A stretch of 64,000 bases of DNA, from positions 4,069,501 through 4,133,500 of the forward strand of contig NZ_CP033334.1 of assembly GCF_013170705.1 (NCBI RefSeq), in the 5' to 3' direction. The notes under the pieces were generated by a model. The model searched no databases. It was not told where the DNA came from and saw nothing but the letters and a program-made list of their open reading frames with translations. Positions 1-8,783 of the stretch are shown here, piece after piece (the first letter of the stretch is position 1; each line of letters begins with the position of its first letter). This DNA is from Mesorhizobium loti. GTDB taxonomy: Bacteria > Pseudomonadota > Alphaproteobacteria > Rhizobiales > Rhizobiaceae. Made by a program: the position numbers and the translations under genes.

Positions 1-668
1 CCTTCATCGTCGGTATTTCCGCCTTCGTTCTATGCGGCATCTGTCTGGCTTCGGTGCTGCCGCGCCTGCCCAAGGTGGACGAGGCCGGTCATCAGGTCTC
101 GGTCCTGGGCTTCGTACCGATGGCGTGGCTGCTTCTGTTCGCGGTCATCGTCGCCGCGGGTTTCGAACAGGGGGCGCTGGCCCTGCTGCCGGTCTACGGC
201 ACCCATTACGGCATCGCGGAGGTGCGCATGTCGGCGCTGCTGTCGATGATGATCGCCGGCAACATCGCCATGCAGGTGCCGCTTGGCCTGTTGGCGGAGC
301 GGATTTCCGCGCGTCTGGTGCGGCTTGCCTGCGTTTGCTTGACCGTGCTCGGATGCGTGCTGCTGCCGCTTCTCATCGAAACGCCGCTGATCTGGCCGAT
401 GATCTTTGTCTGGGGCGCGGTTTCGTATGGCATCTACACGATGTCGATCATTGAGCTTGGCGAGCGCTTCACCGGCTCGACACTGGTCGCCGGCAACGCC
501 GCCTTCTCGCTGATGTGGGGCGTCGGTGGCATCGCCGTGCCGCCGCTGGCGGGAGGCGCGATGGATTTGCTGGGCGCCGGTGGCCTGCCGATCACGCTGG
601 GCCTGATGTGCCTGGTGCTGGCGGTTGCGAGTGTCGCCGGTCGCGGTAAGGCCCGAATCCTCTGCTGA
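1..668 (+). CDS. MFS transporter, 3' part
   Basis: The reading frame is open from the left edge, so the start lies outside the window. The visible 221 residues hold about six hydrophobic segments rich in Gly, Ala and Leu, with an arginine-containing cytoplasmic loop in the middle (LLAERISARLVRLAC). This is the pattern of the C-terminal half of a 12-helix major facilitator superfamily exporter. The substrate cannot be told from this half. The gene stops 73 bases before the peptidase gene that follows on the same strand. The family call rests on topology and general similarity, not on a specific motif. Confidence 0.75.
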   Translation, partial: FIVGISAFVLCGICLASVLPRLPKVDEAGHQVSVLGFVPMAWLLLFAVIVAAGFEQGALALLPVYGTHYGIAEVRMSALLSMMIAGNIAMQVPLGLLAERISARLVRLACVCLTVLGCVLLPLLIETPLIWPMIFVWGAVSYGIYTMSIIELGERFTGSTLVAGNAAFSLMWGVGGIAVPPLAGGAMDLLGAGGLPITLGLMCLVLAVASVAGRGKARILC

Positions 669-741
669 GATGCCGCAGCTATTGAATATCGGACAAGGCA
701 TGTCGATGTTGCATGCCGAAGCATTGCCTATCGGAGATTCC

Positions 742-2799
742 ATGACCAAGCCCATCGCCAAGCCAGAAGCCGCCGATCCATTCCTCTGGCTGGAAGACAG
801 GACCAGCAAACAGTCGCTGGACTGGGTGCATCGCCAGAACGAGATCACGGTTGGCGAATTGCAAGGCGATCCGTCCTACCAGGCGTCATTCCAGACCGCA
901 CTCGACCTGATGACGGCCGAGGACAACATCGCGGTCGGCGCGGCTATCGCCGGCCATGTCTATAATTTCTGGCAGGACAAGGCCAATGCGCTCGGCCTGT
1001 GGCGCCGCACGACGGTCGCTTCCTACAAGACCGAGAAGCCGGTGTGGGAAACAATCATCGACTTCGACCAGCTTGCGGCGAAGGAGGGGATAAAATGGGT
1101 GTTCAGCGGCGCCAGCCGGCTCTATCCGGATTTCAGCCGCTGCCTGCTGTCGATGTCGCCGGATGGCGGTGATGCCAGCGAAATGCGCGAATTCGACATC
1201 GAAACCAAATCGTTTATCGAGGGTGGGTTCCGGGCTCCTGCCTCGAAGTCGAGTTTCGGCTGGCTGGACAAGGACACGGTCATCGTCTCGGCGGCCCTCG
1301 AAGACGCTGACAAGACCGAGTCCGGCTACCCGCGCGTGATCAAGCTCTGGAAGCGTGGCACCAAGCTGGAAGAGGCGACGCCGATATTCGAGGCGCAGAA
1401 AGACGATCTCGCCGCCGGAGCCGGCGTCGAGTTCGACGGCGACAAGCGTCACGTGTTTCTGGCGCGGGCTATCAATTTCTTCGCGTCGCACAGCTTCCTG
1501 CATCTCCCGTCTGGTGAAAACAGGCGCATTCCGCTGCCCGACGACGCCACCGATACATCGCTTTTCAAGGATCAACTGGTGTTCGGCGTGCGCACGCCAT
1601 GGACGGCGCCTGACGGCACGGTGTGCCAGCCGGACGGGCTCTATTCGTTCGACTTCGCCCACTGGATCGAAACCGGCGGTTTGGGGGCCATCGAGACCCT
1701 GTTGGCGCCGGCCTATCGCGTGTCGATCGCCGGTATTGCCCGCACGCAGGACCGGCTGTTCATCAGCCTGATGGACAATGTGCGTGGCAAGGTCCTCGTC
1801 TGCGAACGTAAGCAGGGCACCTGGTCCATGAAACCGGTGGCTTTGCCTGAAAACGGCACTGTCGGCATCAGCCATGCCGAGCATTTCGGGTCGAGCGTGT
1901 CCTTCTCCTTCACGGATTTCCTGACGCCGAGCTCGATCATCTGGTCGGATGACGATGGCGAGACGCTCGCCACGGTGAAGTCGCAGCCGGCGCGGTTCGA
2001 TGCCGCGCCGCTGATCTCGGAGCAGTTCGAAGCGCGCTCGAAGGACGGCACGATGATCCCGTATTTCGTCGTCAGGCGGCGCGACCAGAAGGGTCCGGTG
2101 CCGACGCTGCTCTATGGCTATGGCGGCTTCGAAGTGCCGCTCTTGCCCGGTTATGCCGGCGTGCGCGGCAGGCTGTGGCTGGAGAAGGGCAACGCCTATG
2201 TGCAGGCCTGCATCCGCGGCGGCGGCGAGTTCGGGCCGGCCTGGCACCAGGCGGCGCTGAAAGGCAATCGCCAGAACGGTTTTGACGATTTCGCCGCGGT
2301 CGCCGAGGACGTCGTGAAGCGCGGCATCGCGACAGCAAGCTCGCTCGGCATCCAGGGCGGCTCGAATGGCGGCCTGCTGACCGGTGTTTCGCTGACGCAG
2401 CATCCCGAGCTTTTCGGCGCCGCCATCATCGAGGTGCCGCTCCTCGACATGCTGCGTTACACCGAGCTGCCGCCCGGCGCTTCATGGATGGCCGAATATG
2501 GCGATCCGTCGAAGCCGGAAGACGTCAAGTGGCTGTCCGCCTATTCGCCCTACCAGCACGTCAAGGCCAATCCCGCCTATCCGCCCGTGCTGTTGACGAC
2601 CTCGACCGCCGATGACCGCGTTCATCCCGGCCATGCGCGCAAGATGGCGGCTCGCCTGCAGGAGGCCGGCCACGCCAGGACGCTGTTTTTCGAGGAAACC
2701 GAAGGCGGACATGGCGGGCGTGGCGACCGCCGGCCGCAGGCGGCCCAGACGGCGATGAAATATGTCTTCCTGCAGCGGGCGCTGACCGCCAAGGCCTAG
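742..2799 (+). CDS. Prolyl oligopeptidase family serine peptidase (S9)
   Basis: This 685-residue protein has the two-part layout of the S9A family: an N-terminal beta-propeller region (about 1-430) and a C-terminal alpha/beta hydrolase. The nucleophile is Ser541 in GGSNGG. The acid is in DDRVHPGH (Asp624/625) and the histidine is His657 in EGGHGG. Such enzymes cleave proline-containing or other short peptides. No signal peptide is seen, so it probably acts in the cytoplasm. The start at 742 has a GGAG six bases upstream and gives the usual MTKPIAKPEAADPFLWLED beginning; the frame is open further upstream to 625 but that part does not look coding. Confidence 0.9.
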   Translation: MTKPIAKPEAADPFLWLEDRTSKQSLDWVHRQNEITVGELQGDPSYQASFQTALDLMTAEDNIAVGAAIAGHVYNFWQDKANALGLWRRTTVASYKTEKPVWETIIDFDQLAAKEGIKWVFSGASRLYPDFSRCLLSMSPDGGDASEMREFDIETKSFIEGGFRAPASKSSFGWLDKDTVIVSAALEDADKTESGYPRVIKLWKRGTKLEEATPIFEAQKDDLAAGAGVEFDGDKRHVFLARAINFFASHSFLHLPSGENRRIPLPDDATDTSLFKDQLVFGVRTPWTAPDGTVCQPDGLYSFDFAHWIETGGLGAIETLLAPAYRVSIAGIARTQDRLFISLMDNVRGKVLVCERKQGTWSMKPVALPENGTVGISHAEHFGSSVSFSFTDFLTPSSIIWSDDDGETLATVKSQPARFDAAPLISEQFEARSKDGTMIPYFVVRRRDQKGPVPTLLYGYGGFEVPLLPGYAGVRGRLWLEKGNAYVQACIRGGGEFGPAWHQAALKGNRQNGFDDFAAVAEDVVKRGIATASSLGIQGGSNGGLLTGVSLTQHPELFGAAIIEVPLLDMLRYTELPPGASWMAEYGDPSKPEDVKWLSAYSPYQHVKANPAYPPVLLTTSTADDRVHPGHARKMAARLQEAGHARTLFFEETEGGHGGRGDRRPQAAQTAMKYVFLQRALTAKA

Positions 2800-3057
2800 A
2801 ATCATTCGTTCATGGGCCAAGCAAAGGGTGGTTCACCTCGACCAGCCTTTGCTCTAAGGTGCCGGAATGGCTCTCGTCAGGACCTTGGTTGGCGCATTTG
2901 AGGCTCGCGCATCGCGGGTCGCGGTGACACCGTCACCGCGCACGCTGCGCGCCGAGCTTTTGCGGCTGTGCGCCCGCATCGGTTATTCACCGCCCGTAGC
3001 CCTCTGATGCATTCGCCCCGGCGCCAGCCGGACAGAATCCAGAGGAAAGATCCAGAC

Positions 3058-4437
3058 ATGACCTATCAGAATTATTCGCTGAAGCAGCTTCAGCAGATCG
3101 ACGCCGCGCATCATCTTCATCCCTTCACCGACCACAAGGAACTGCGCGAAGCCGGCTCGCGCATCATCACCCACGCCAACGGCCCGTTCATCTACGATTC
3201 CGAAGGGGCCGAAATCCTCGACGGCATGGCTGGGCTGTGGTGCGTCAACATCGGCTATGGCCGTGACGAACTGGCCGAGGCCGCTTACGCCCAGATGAAG
3301 GAACTGCCCTACTACAATTCCTTTTTCAAATGCTCGACGCCGACGCCGGTGCTGTTGTCCAAGAAGCTGGCCGAGATCGCGCCGAAACACGTCAACCAGG
3401 TGTTTTATGGTTCCTCCGGTTCGGAGGCCAACGACACGGCGCTGCGCCTCGTGCGCCACTACTGGGTGCTGGAAGGCAAGCCGGAAAAGAACCGCATCAT
3501 CTCGCGCAAGATGGCCTATCATGGCTCGACCATCGCCGGCACCTCGCTCGGCGGCATGGATGCCATGCACAAGCAGCTCGGCGGCGCCGTGCCCAACATC
3601 GTCCATGTGATGATGCCCTATGCCTATGAACTGGCACTGCCCGGCGAGAGCGACCATGATTTCGGCCTGCGCGCGGCAAAGTCGGTCGAGGACGCCATCC
3701 TCGAGGCCGGCGCCGACAAGGTCGCGGCCTTTATCGGCGAGCCGGTGATGGGGGCGGGCGGTGTCAAGATTCCGCCTGCGAGCTACTGGCCGGAAGTGCA
3801 GCGCATCTGCCGCAAATATGATGTTCTGCTGATGCTGGACGAGGTTATCACGGGCTATGGCCGCACTGGTGAATGGTTCGCCGCGCAGACGCTTGGCATC
3901 GAACCGGACACCATCACCACGGCCAAGGCGCTGACGTCAGGCTACCAGCCGTTGTCGGCCTTGCTGGTCGGCGACCGCATTGCGTCGACGCTGGTCGAGA
4001 AGGGCGGCGAGTTCAATCACGGCTACACCTATTCCGGCCATCCGGTGGCTTGCGCCGTGGCGCTGAAGAACCTGGAAATCATCGAACAGGAAGGCCTCGT
4101 CGACCGCGTCAGGAACGACACCGGGCCTTATTTCGCCAAGGCCCTGCAGGAGCGCATTGCCGGACATGATCTCGTCGGCGAGGTGCGTTCGATCGGCCTG
4201 ATGGGCGCGATCGAGATCGTCAAGGACAAGGCGACCAGGGAACGGTTCCTGCCGTCGGGAAGTGCCGCGGTGACGGTGCGCGACCACGCGATCGCCAACG
4301 GCATGATGCTGCGCGCCACCGGTGACACGATGATCCTGTCGCCGCCGCTGATCTGGACCCGCGACACGATCGACATGGCCTGCGAGCGCATCGGCAAGGC
4401 GCTGGATCTGGCGCAAGCGGATCTGCGCAAGCGTTGA
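3058..4437 (+). CDS. Class III aminotransferase (omega-amino acid:pyruvate type)
   Basis: A 459-residue PLP-dependent fold-type I enzyme. It shows the PLP phosphate-binding GSSGSEANDTALR near residue 120, the LMLDEVITGYGRTG segment with the aspartate that binds the pyridine nitrogen, and the Schiff-base lysine in TTAKALTSGYQP. It resembles enzymes that move an amino group from putrescine, beta-alanine or similar omega-amines to pyruvate; the exact donor cannot be read from sequence. The start is set by AGGAAAG eight bases upstream. It stands alone, with a 258-base gap before it and a strong hairpin after it. Confidence 0.88.
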   Translation: MTYQNYSLKQLQQIDAAHHLHPFTDHKELREAGSRIITHANGPFIYDSEGAEILDGMAGLWCVNIGYGRDELAEAAYAQMKELPYYNSFFKCSTPTPVLLSKKLAEIAPKHVNQVFYGSSGSEANDTALRLVRHYWVLEGKPEKNRIISRKMAYHGSTIAGTSLGGMDAMHKQLGGAVPNIVHVMMPYAYELALPGESDHDFGLRAAKSVEDAILEAGADKVAAFIGEPVMGAGGVKIPPASYWPEVQRICRKYDVLLMLDEVITGYGRTGEWFAAQTLGIEPDTITTAKALTSGYQPLSALLVGDRIASTLVEKGGEFNHGYTYSGHPVACAVALKNLEIIEQEGLVDRVRNDTGPYFAKALQERIAGHDLVGEVRSIGLMGAIEIVKDKATRERFLPSGSAAVTVRDHAIANGMMLRATGDTMILSPPLIWTRDTIDMACERIGKALDLAQADLRKR

Positions 4438-4445
4438 GAGCGAAC

Positions 4446-4485
4446 CTCGACCCGGGCGTTTCCTGGAGGAACGCCCGGCCTCGAG
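4446..4485 (+). terminator. Hairpin after the aminotransferase gene
   Basis: CCGGGCGTT (4452-4460) pairs perfectly with AACGCCCGG (4470-4478), and outer arms CTCGA/TCGAG extend it. There is no T-run after it, so it may stop or protect the transcript instead of acting as a classic intrinsic terminator. Confidence 0.5.
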
Positions 4486-4577
4486 AAACATGCTGCCGTG
4501 ATGGGGAACAAACTTCATCCCCCGCGCGTAGTGTGTGAGGCAGCGGCCAGCCTGGCTGCGACAAGGGGTTCATTTCC

Positions 4578-4943
4578 ATGAGAAAAACCGGCAAGAGTCG
4601 ACGCGCGCAAGAAGCAGCCAACATCGGCGCCGACCTGATGCTGGCGCCGCTGGTGGCGATGATGCGCATGCCGTTGATGGCGATGGACGCGGGCAGCAGC
4701 CAGCCTTGGGGCACCGAAACCGCCCGTGCGGTGAACGAGAAGACCGCCGCAATCGCCGAGGGCGTGTTCGCGGCGCAAATGTCTGTCCTGCAGTCCGCAT
4801 CGCGGTTCTGGCCGGAACTCCTTTCCGGTCGCACGCCGTCGCTGTTCAACGGCGTCGCGACGGAACGGTCGATCAATGCCGGGCTGAAGCCGGCCAGCCG
4901 TGCGGTGAAGGCGAATTTTCGCCGGCTTTCGTCAAAGGCTTGA
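4578..4943 (+). CDS. Conserved hypothetical small protein
   Basis: A 121-residue protein I do not recognise. It has no signal peptide, and one mildly hydrophobic methionine-rich stretch (LMLAPLVAMMRMPLMAM, about 20-36). The middle (NEKTAAIAEGVFAAQMSVLQSASRFWPELLSG) could form amphipathic helices, a little like phasin-type proteins. The C-terminus is basic. The codon use matches its neighbours, which supports a real gene. Confidence 0.6.
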   Translation: MRKTGKSRRAQEAANIGADLMLAPLVAMMRMPLMAMDAGSSQPWGTETARAVNEKTAAIAEGVFAAQMSVLQSASRFWPELLSGRTPSLFNGVATERSINAGLKPASRAVKANFRRLSSKA

Positions 4944-5027
4944 AATAGGCCCTGCGGAACTTTGATTTTGCGCATTGTCGGGATCATGCGCTAGAACCGA
5001 TCGGTATACGCACCGATGGGGGATTTC

Positions 5028-5672
5028 ATGGCCGGACAACCGCTCAACCAGCCCGCTGAAATTCCGCCCGAACTCGATCGCTGGAATTGGGGCGCCTTCT
5101 TCCTCAACTGGATCTGGGGTATAGGCAACAGCACTTTCATCGCGCTGCTGGCGCTGATCCCGGTCGTCAACCTCATCGTGATCATCGTGCTCGGCGCGCG
5201 AGGCAGCCGCTGGGCGTGGCAGAACCGGGCCTGGCGCGACGCGGAACAGTTCCGCAAGACGCAGCGCAACTGGGCGATCGCCGGCCTTGCCGTCTGGGTG
5301 GTCAGTATCGGGGGCTGTGCGACGATGGTCGGCAGCATCCCCTTCATGCTCAAGGGCAATGACGCCTACCACATGACCATGGATGCCATTCGCGCCGACA
5401 CCCGTGTGAAGGCTGCCATTGGCGACGACGTGATCGACAATTTCTGGGTCGGCGGCCATCTCAACGTCAACGCGAATGGGACGGGCGACGCCCAGTTCAG
5501 TATTCCCGTCCACGGCGCCAAGGGCAAAGGCACCGTGTTTTCCCATCTGGTTCGCAATGCCGGCACTTGGAGCATGCGCCTGCTCGTGGTCAGGGTTGAT
5601 GGAGTGGATGCGCCGATCGTGCTGATCAACGAAGACCACGTGCCAATCCCGAACGCGGCGATCGGAATATAG
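5028..5672 (+). CDS. Coa1-like domain membrane protein
   Basis: A 214-residue protein. It opens with a proline-rich stretch and an aromatic motif, RWNWGAFFLNWIWGIGN. Two membrane segments follow (about 40-60 and 88-110). A soluble C-terminal domain of about 100 residues ends with VDGVDAPIVLI. This arrangement is seen in bacterial proteins annotated as cytochrome c oxidase assembly factor Coa1 family; a role in oxidase assembly is only transferred by similarity. I prefer the ATG at 5028, which has a GGGGG about six bases upstream, over the ATG at 5016. Confidence 0.65.
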   Translation: MAGQPLNQPAEIPPELDRWNWGAFFLNWIWGIGNSTFIALLALIPVVNLIVIIVLGARGSRWAWQNRAWRDAEQFRKTQRNWAIAGLAVWVVSIGGCATMVGSIPFMLKGNDAYHMTMDAIRADTRVKAAIGDDVIDNFWVGGHLNVNANGTGDAQFSIPVHGAKGKGTVFSHLVRNAGTWSMRLLVVRVDGVDAPIVLINEDHVPIPNAAIGI

Positions 5673-5890
5673 ATGTCGGCCTGGATTGAGCGGTGCACAA
5701 ATGCAAAAACCGCGCTCCATCGGAACGCGGCTTTGCCAGATACGCATGGCGCTTCGCTACTCGAACACTTGGCGAAACTTACGGGCTCCGGTACGCGAGA
5801 CCTGATCCGGAGCGCCGGGCGGATGCGATATGTCCACCTCACGATCAGTTTTATACCGACATCGTTACCGCGGAGTTATCGAGAGCTTAA

Positions 5891-5913
5891 GCAAATCTAA
5901 ATTTGCGGTTTTT
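5891..5913 (+). terminator. Possible intrinsic terminator
   Basis: GCAAAT (5891-5896), loop CTAA and ATTTGC (5901-5906) form a short perfect stem followed by GGTTTTTCT. It lies about 220 bases after the Coa1-like gene. The 280-base gap around it (5673-5952) holds no gene I can support. Confidence 0.4.
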
Positions 5914-5952
5914 CTGCAGGAGGAGTCCGGAAAAGTCTGTCAAATCCGTTGG

Positions 5953-6837
5953 TTACGCTAGGTTACCCCTGAGAAAATTAATTATGCCGGAGAAATCGGC
6001 GCCGCCATGGCCCTGGGCGCTGAACAGGGCGTAGAGTTGCGCCGCCTCGGCGCCAAGCGGGGTCACCGCCCCAGCGCCGAGTGCGGCCTCCTGGGACAAT
6101 TTCAGGTCTTTCAGCATAAGGGCCGCGGCAAAGCCCGGTTTGTAATCCCTGTTGGCGGGTGAGGTCGGCACAGGGCCGGGAACCGGACAATAGGTGGTCA
6201 GCGACCAGCATTGGCCTGAGGATGTCGAGGCGACGTCGAACAGCGCCTGATGCGACAGCCCGAGTTTTTCCGCCAGCACGAAGGCTTCGGCGACGCCGAT
6301 CATCGAAATGCCGAGGATCATGTTGTTGCAGATCTTCGCCGCCTGGCCGGCACCGTCGCCGCCGCAATGGACAATGCGGCCGGCCATTGGCTTCAGGATC
6401 GGCTCGGCGGCGGCGAAGGCATCGTTGGAGCCGCCCGCCATGAATGTCAGCGTGCCGGCCGTGGCACCTCCGGTGCCGCCCGAGACGGGCGCATCGATCG
6501 AGGGCAGGCCGTGTTTCGCAGCGAGCGCATGCGCCTTGCGCGCCGATTCGACATCAATGGTCGAGGAATCGATGAACAGTGCGCCCTTCTTCGCCTTGGG
6601 CGCGATGTCCTCATAGACCGAGAGCACATGCTTGCCGGCCGGGAGCATGGTGATCACCACATCGGCGTCTTTCACCGCCGCCGGCGCGTTGGCCATGACG
6701 ACGATGCCATGCTCGCGCGCGATCGTCAGATTCTCGGGCACGAGGTCGAAGCCGTGCACTTGATGCCCCGCCTTGACCAGATTCGCGGCCATTGGATTGC
6801 CCATGTTACCGAGGCCGATGAAGGCGATCGTCGTCAT
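5953..6837 (-). CDS. mmsB: 3-hydroxyisobutyrate dehydrogenase
   Basis: A 294-residue beta-hydroxyacid dehydrogenase. The N-terminal Rossmann motif is FIGLGNMGNPMAANL. The substrate-binding signature is DAPVSGGTGGATAGTL (about 120-136). The catalytic lysine is in GQAAKICNNMILG (about 173). It oxidises 3-hydroxyisobutyrate to methylmalonate semialdehyde with NAD in valine breakdown; some relatives also take 3-hydroxypropionate. GGGAGTGAG lies just before the ATG. The acyl-CoA dehydrogenase gene is 26 bases upstream, so the two form an operon. Confidence 0.92.
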   Translation of the reverse strand: MTTIAFIGLGNMGNPMAANLVKAGHQVHGFDLVPENLTIAREHGIVVMANAPAAVKDADVVITMLPAGKHVLSVYEDIAPKAKKGALFIDSSTIDVESARKAHALAAKHGLPSIDAPVSGGTGGATAGTLTFMAGGSNDAFAAAEPILKPMAGRIVHCGGDGAGQAAKICNNMILGISMIGVAEAFVLAEKLGLSHQALFDVASTSSGQCWSLTTYCPVPGPVPTSPANRDYKPGFAAALMLKDLKLSQEAALGAGAVTPLGAEAAQLYALFSAQGHGGADFSGIINFLRGNLA

Positions 6838-6863
6838 TGTCTCACTCCCGGAGTTTGCTGGCT

Positions 6864-8030
6864 TCAGCGGCCGATCAGCGCCCGCGCGATGATGACGCGC
6901 ATGATCTCGTTGGTGCCCTCGAGGATCTGGTGAACGCGCAGGTCGCGCACCAGTTTCTCGATGCCGTAGTCGTGCAGATAGCCGTAGCCGCCGAGCAGCT
7001 GCAGCGCATTGTTGGCGACATTGAAGCCGGTGTCGGTGACGAAGCGCTTGGCCATGGCGGACCATTTGCCGGCATCGGGCGCCTTGCGGTCGAGCTTGGA
7101 GGCGGCGGCATAGAGGAAGATGCGCGACGCCTGCAACTCGGTCTCCATGTCGGCCAGCCTGAACTGCAGCGCCTGAAATTGATTGATCTTCGAGCCGAAG
7201 GCCTTGCGCTCGGCGGTATAGGACAGCGCCTTGTCGAGCGCCGACTGGGCGCCGCCCAGCGAACAGGCGGCGATGTTCAGCCGGCCGCCATCGAGGCCGG
7301 CCATGGCAATGCCGAAGCCGGCGCCCTCATCCGACAAGAGGTTTTCCGCCGGCACCTTGCAGTCCTCGAAGATGACCTGGCGGGTCGACTGCATGTGCCA
7401 GCCCATCTTGTGCTCATTCGCGCCGAAGGAGAGCCCGGGCGCATCTTTCGGCACGATGATCGTGGAAATGCCTTTCGGCCCATCGGCGCCGGTGCGCACC
7501 ATGACTGCATAGACATCGCTGTCGCCCGCACCGGAGATGAACTGCTTGGCGCCGTTGAGGATATAGTCGCCGCCGCTCTTGACCGCGCGCGTCTTCAACG
7601 CCGCTGCATCCGAGCCGGAGCCTGGCTCGGTCAGGCAGTAGCTTGCCAGCCATTCCATTGAGGTCAGCTTCGGCAGGAAGCGCTGGCGCTGCTCGTCATT
7701 ACCGAACCTGTCGATCATCGAGGCCACCATGTTGTGGATCGAGATGAAGGACGAAAAGCCTGGGTCGGCGTGCGACAGAGCCTCGAAGATCAGCACGGCG
7801 TCGAGGCGGCCGAGAGCCGAACCGCCGACATCGTCCCTGACATAGATGCCACCGAGGCCGAGCGGCCCGGTCTCGCGGATCACGTCGGCGGGGAAGTATT
7901 TCCTGCGGTCCCAGTCGAGCGCATTCGGCGCGACGCGGTCGGCGGCGAAGGCCTGCGCCATCTCCTGGATGGCACGCTGTTCCTCGTTGAGTTCGAACTG
8001 GCTGGTGCTCGCATCGACCGCGGCGTCCAT
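6864..8030 (-). CDS. Acyl-CoA dehydrogenase, isobutyryl-CoA type
   Basis: A 388-residue flavoprotein of the acyl-CoA dehydrogenase family. It shows the first signature, CLTEPGSGSDAAALKT, the second, QLLGGYGYLHDYGIEKLVRD, and the ILEGTNEIMR end motif. Its pairing with 3-hydroxyisobutyrate dehydrogenase points to isobutyryl-CoA as substrate (valine pathway), which is a context inference. GGGAG is placed just before the ATG. The upstream 138 bases are shared with the divergent cupin gene. Confidence 0.88.
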   Translation of the reverse strand: MDAAVDASTSQFELNEEQRAIQEMAQAFAADRVAPNALDWDRRKYFPADVIRETGPLGLGGIYVRDDVGGSALGRLDAVLIFEALSHADPGFSSFISIHNMVASMIDRFGNDEQRQRFLPKLTSMEWLASYCLTEPGSGSDAAALKTRAVKSGGDYILNGAKQFISGAGDSDVYAVMVRTGADGPKGISTIIVPKDAPGLSFGANEHKMGWHMQSTRQVIFEDCKVPAENLLSDEGAGFGIAMAGLDGGRLNIAACSLGGAQSALDKALSYTAERKAFGSKINQFQALQFRLADMETELQASRIFLYAAASKLDRKAPDAGKWSAMAKRFVTDTGFNVANNALQLLGGYGYLHDYGIEKLVRDLRVHQILEGTNEIMRVIIARALIGR

Positions 8031-8168
8031 GGCGTGCTCCCTGATGGTTTCGGCTTGCTGGCCTGTCGTTTTTGGCTTTGCGCGCGCACTAATCTAGACC
8101 AATGATGCCGCCGCGCAACCCGACCCGCTGCGGAGCGGCTGTGCACCAATGCATGTCCGGAGCAAGAT

Positions 8169-8783
8169 GTGACGACAAAATTCGATGAGCTGCTGGGACG
8201 GTTCCACGCCTATCTCGCCTCAGTGGATGACGCGCTGGTGCGCGGCGCCGTCGCGCGCATTGGCTGGGATATGCCGGCGCGCGCGCTGGCGCCGCATGCG
8301 CTCGGTTGCCTGCGCCATCTCGATCGAGCGGCTGACCTGGCGCCGATGGCTGCGCAACCGCTGATCCAATGGCTGGCGCAGCGGCGCTACGAATCGCATT
8401 GGGGGCAGACCTATACCGAGGCCGATTTCGGCAAGACCTTCATCGACAATTACGGCTGGCTGGAATTGTTCGGCACGCGCGGCCATTTCGCCAATGATGA
8501 GGTGGCGGCCGGCCTGCTGATCCTTGGACCCGAAATCGTCTACCCAGACCACCACCACGTCGCCGAGGAGATCTATATCCCGCTGACCGGCGGCACGGCA
8601 TGGCGCATGGGCGAGGGCGGTTTTCGCAAGCGCGAGGCGGGCGAGGTCGTCCACCACGCCTCGAATGTCAACCACGCCATGCGAACCGGCAGCGAGCCGC
8701 TTCTGGCGCTCTATATCTGGCGCGGTGGACCGCTGGCGCAGAAATCCACGATCACCGGAACCGCGGCGCAGGGTCGGAACTGA
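8169..8783 (+). CDS. DMSP lyase family cupin protein
   Basis: A 204-residue protein with a C-terminal cupin. The metal-binding pattern PDHHHVAEEIYIPLTGG (His128-130, Glu133/134, Tyr136) and the second motif VHHASNVNHAMRTG (His162/163, His169) match the layout of the DddQ/DddL/DddW family. Those enzymes release dimethyl sulfide and acrylate from dimethylsulfoniopropionate. Whether this soil-type relative uses DMSP is not shown by sequence. The start is GTG with GGAG seven bases upstream. Its TGA overlaps the ATG of cobQ, so translation is probably coupled. It is divergent from the valine pair. Confidence 0.8.
   Translation: MTTKFDELLGRFHAYLASVDDALVRGAVARIGWDMPARALAPHALGCLRHLDRAADLAPMAAQPLIQWLAQRRYESHWGQTYTEADFGKTFIDNYGWLELFGTRGHFANDEVAAGLLILGPEIVYPDHHHVAEEIYIPLTGGTAWRMGEGGFRKREAGEVVHHASNVNHAMRTGSEPLLALYIWRGGPLAQKSTITGTAAQGRN

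Noticed and set aside
5673..5900. 75-residue open frame after the Coa1-like gene
   Set aside because: No family traits or ribosome binding site; start codon directly after the stop of the previous gene seems accidental.
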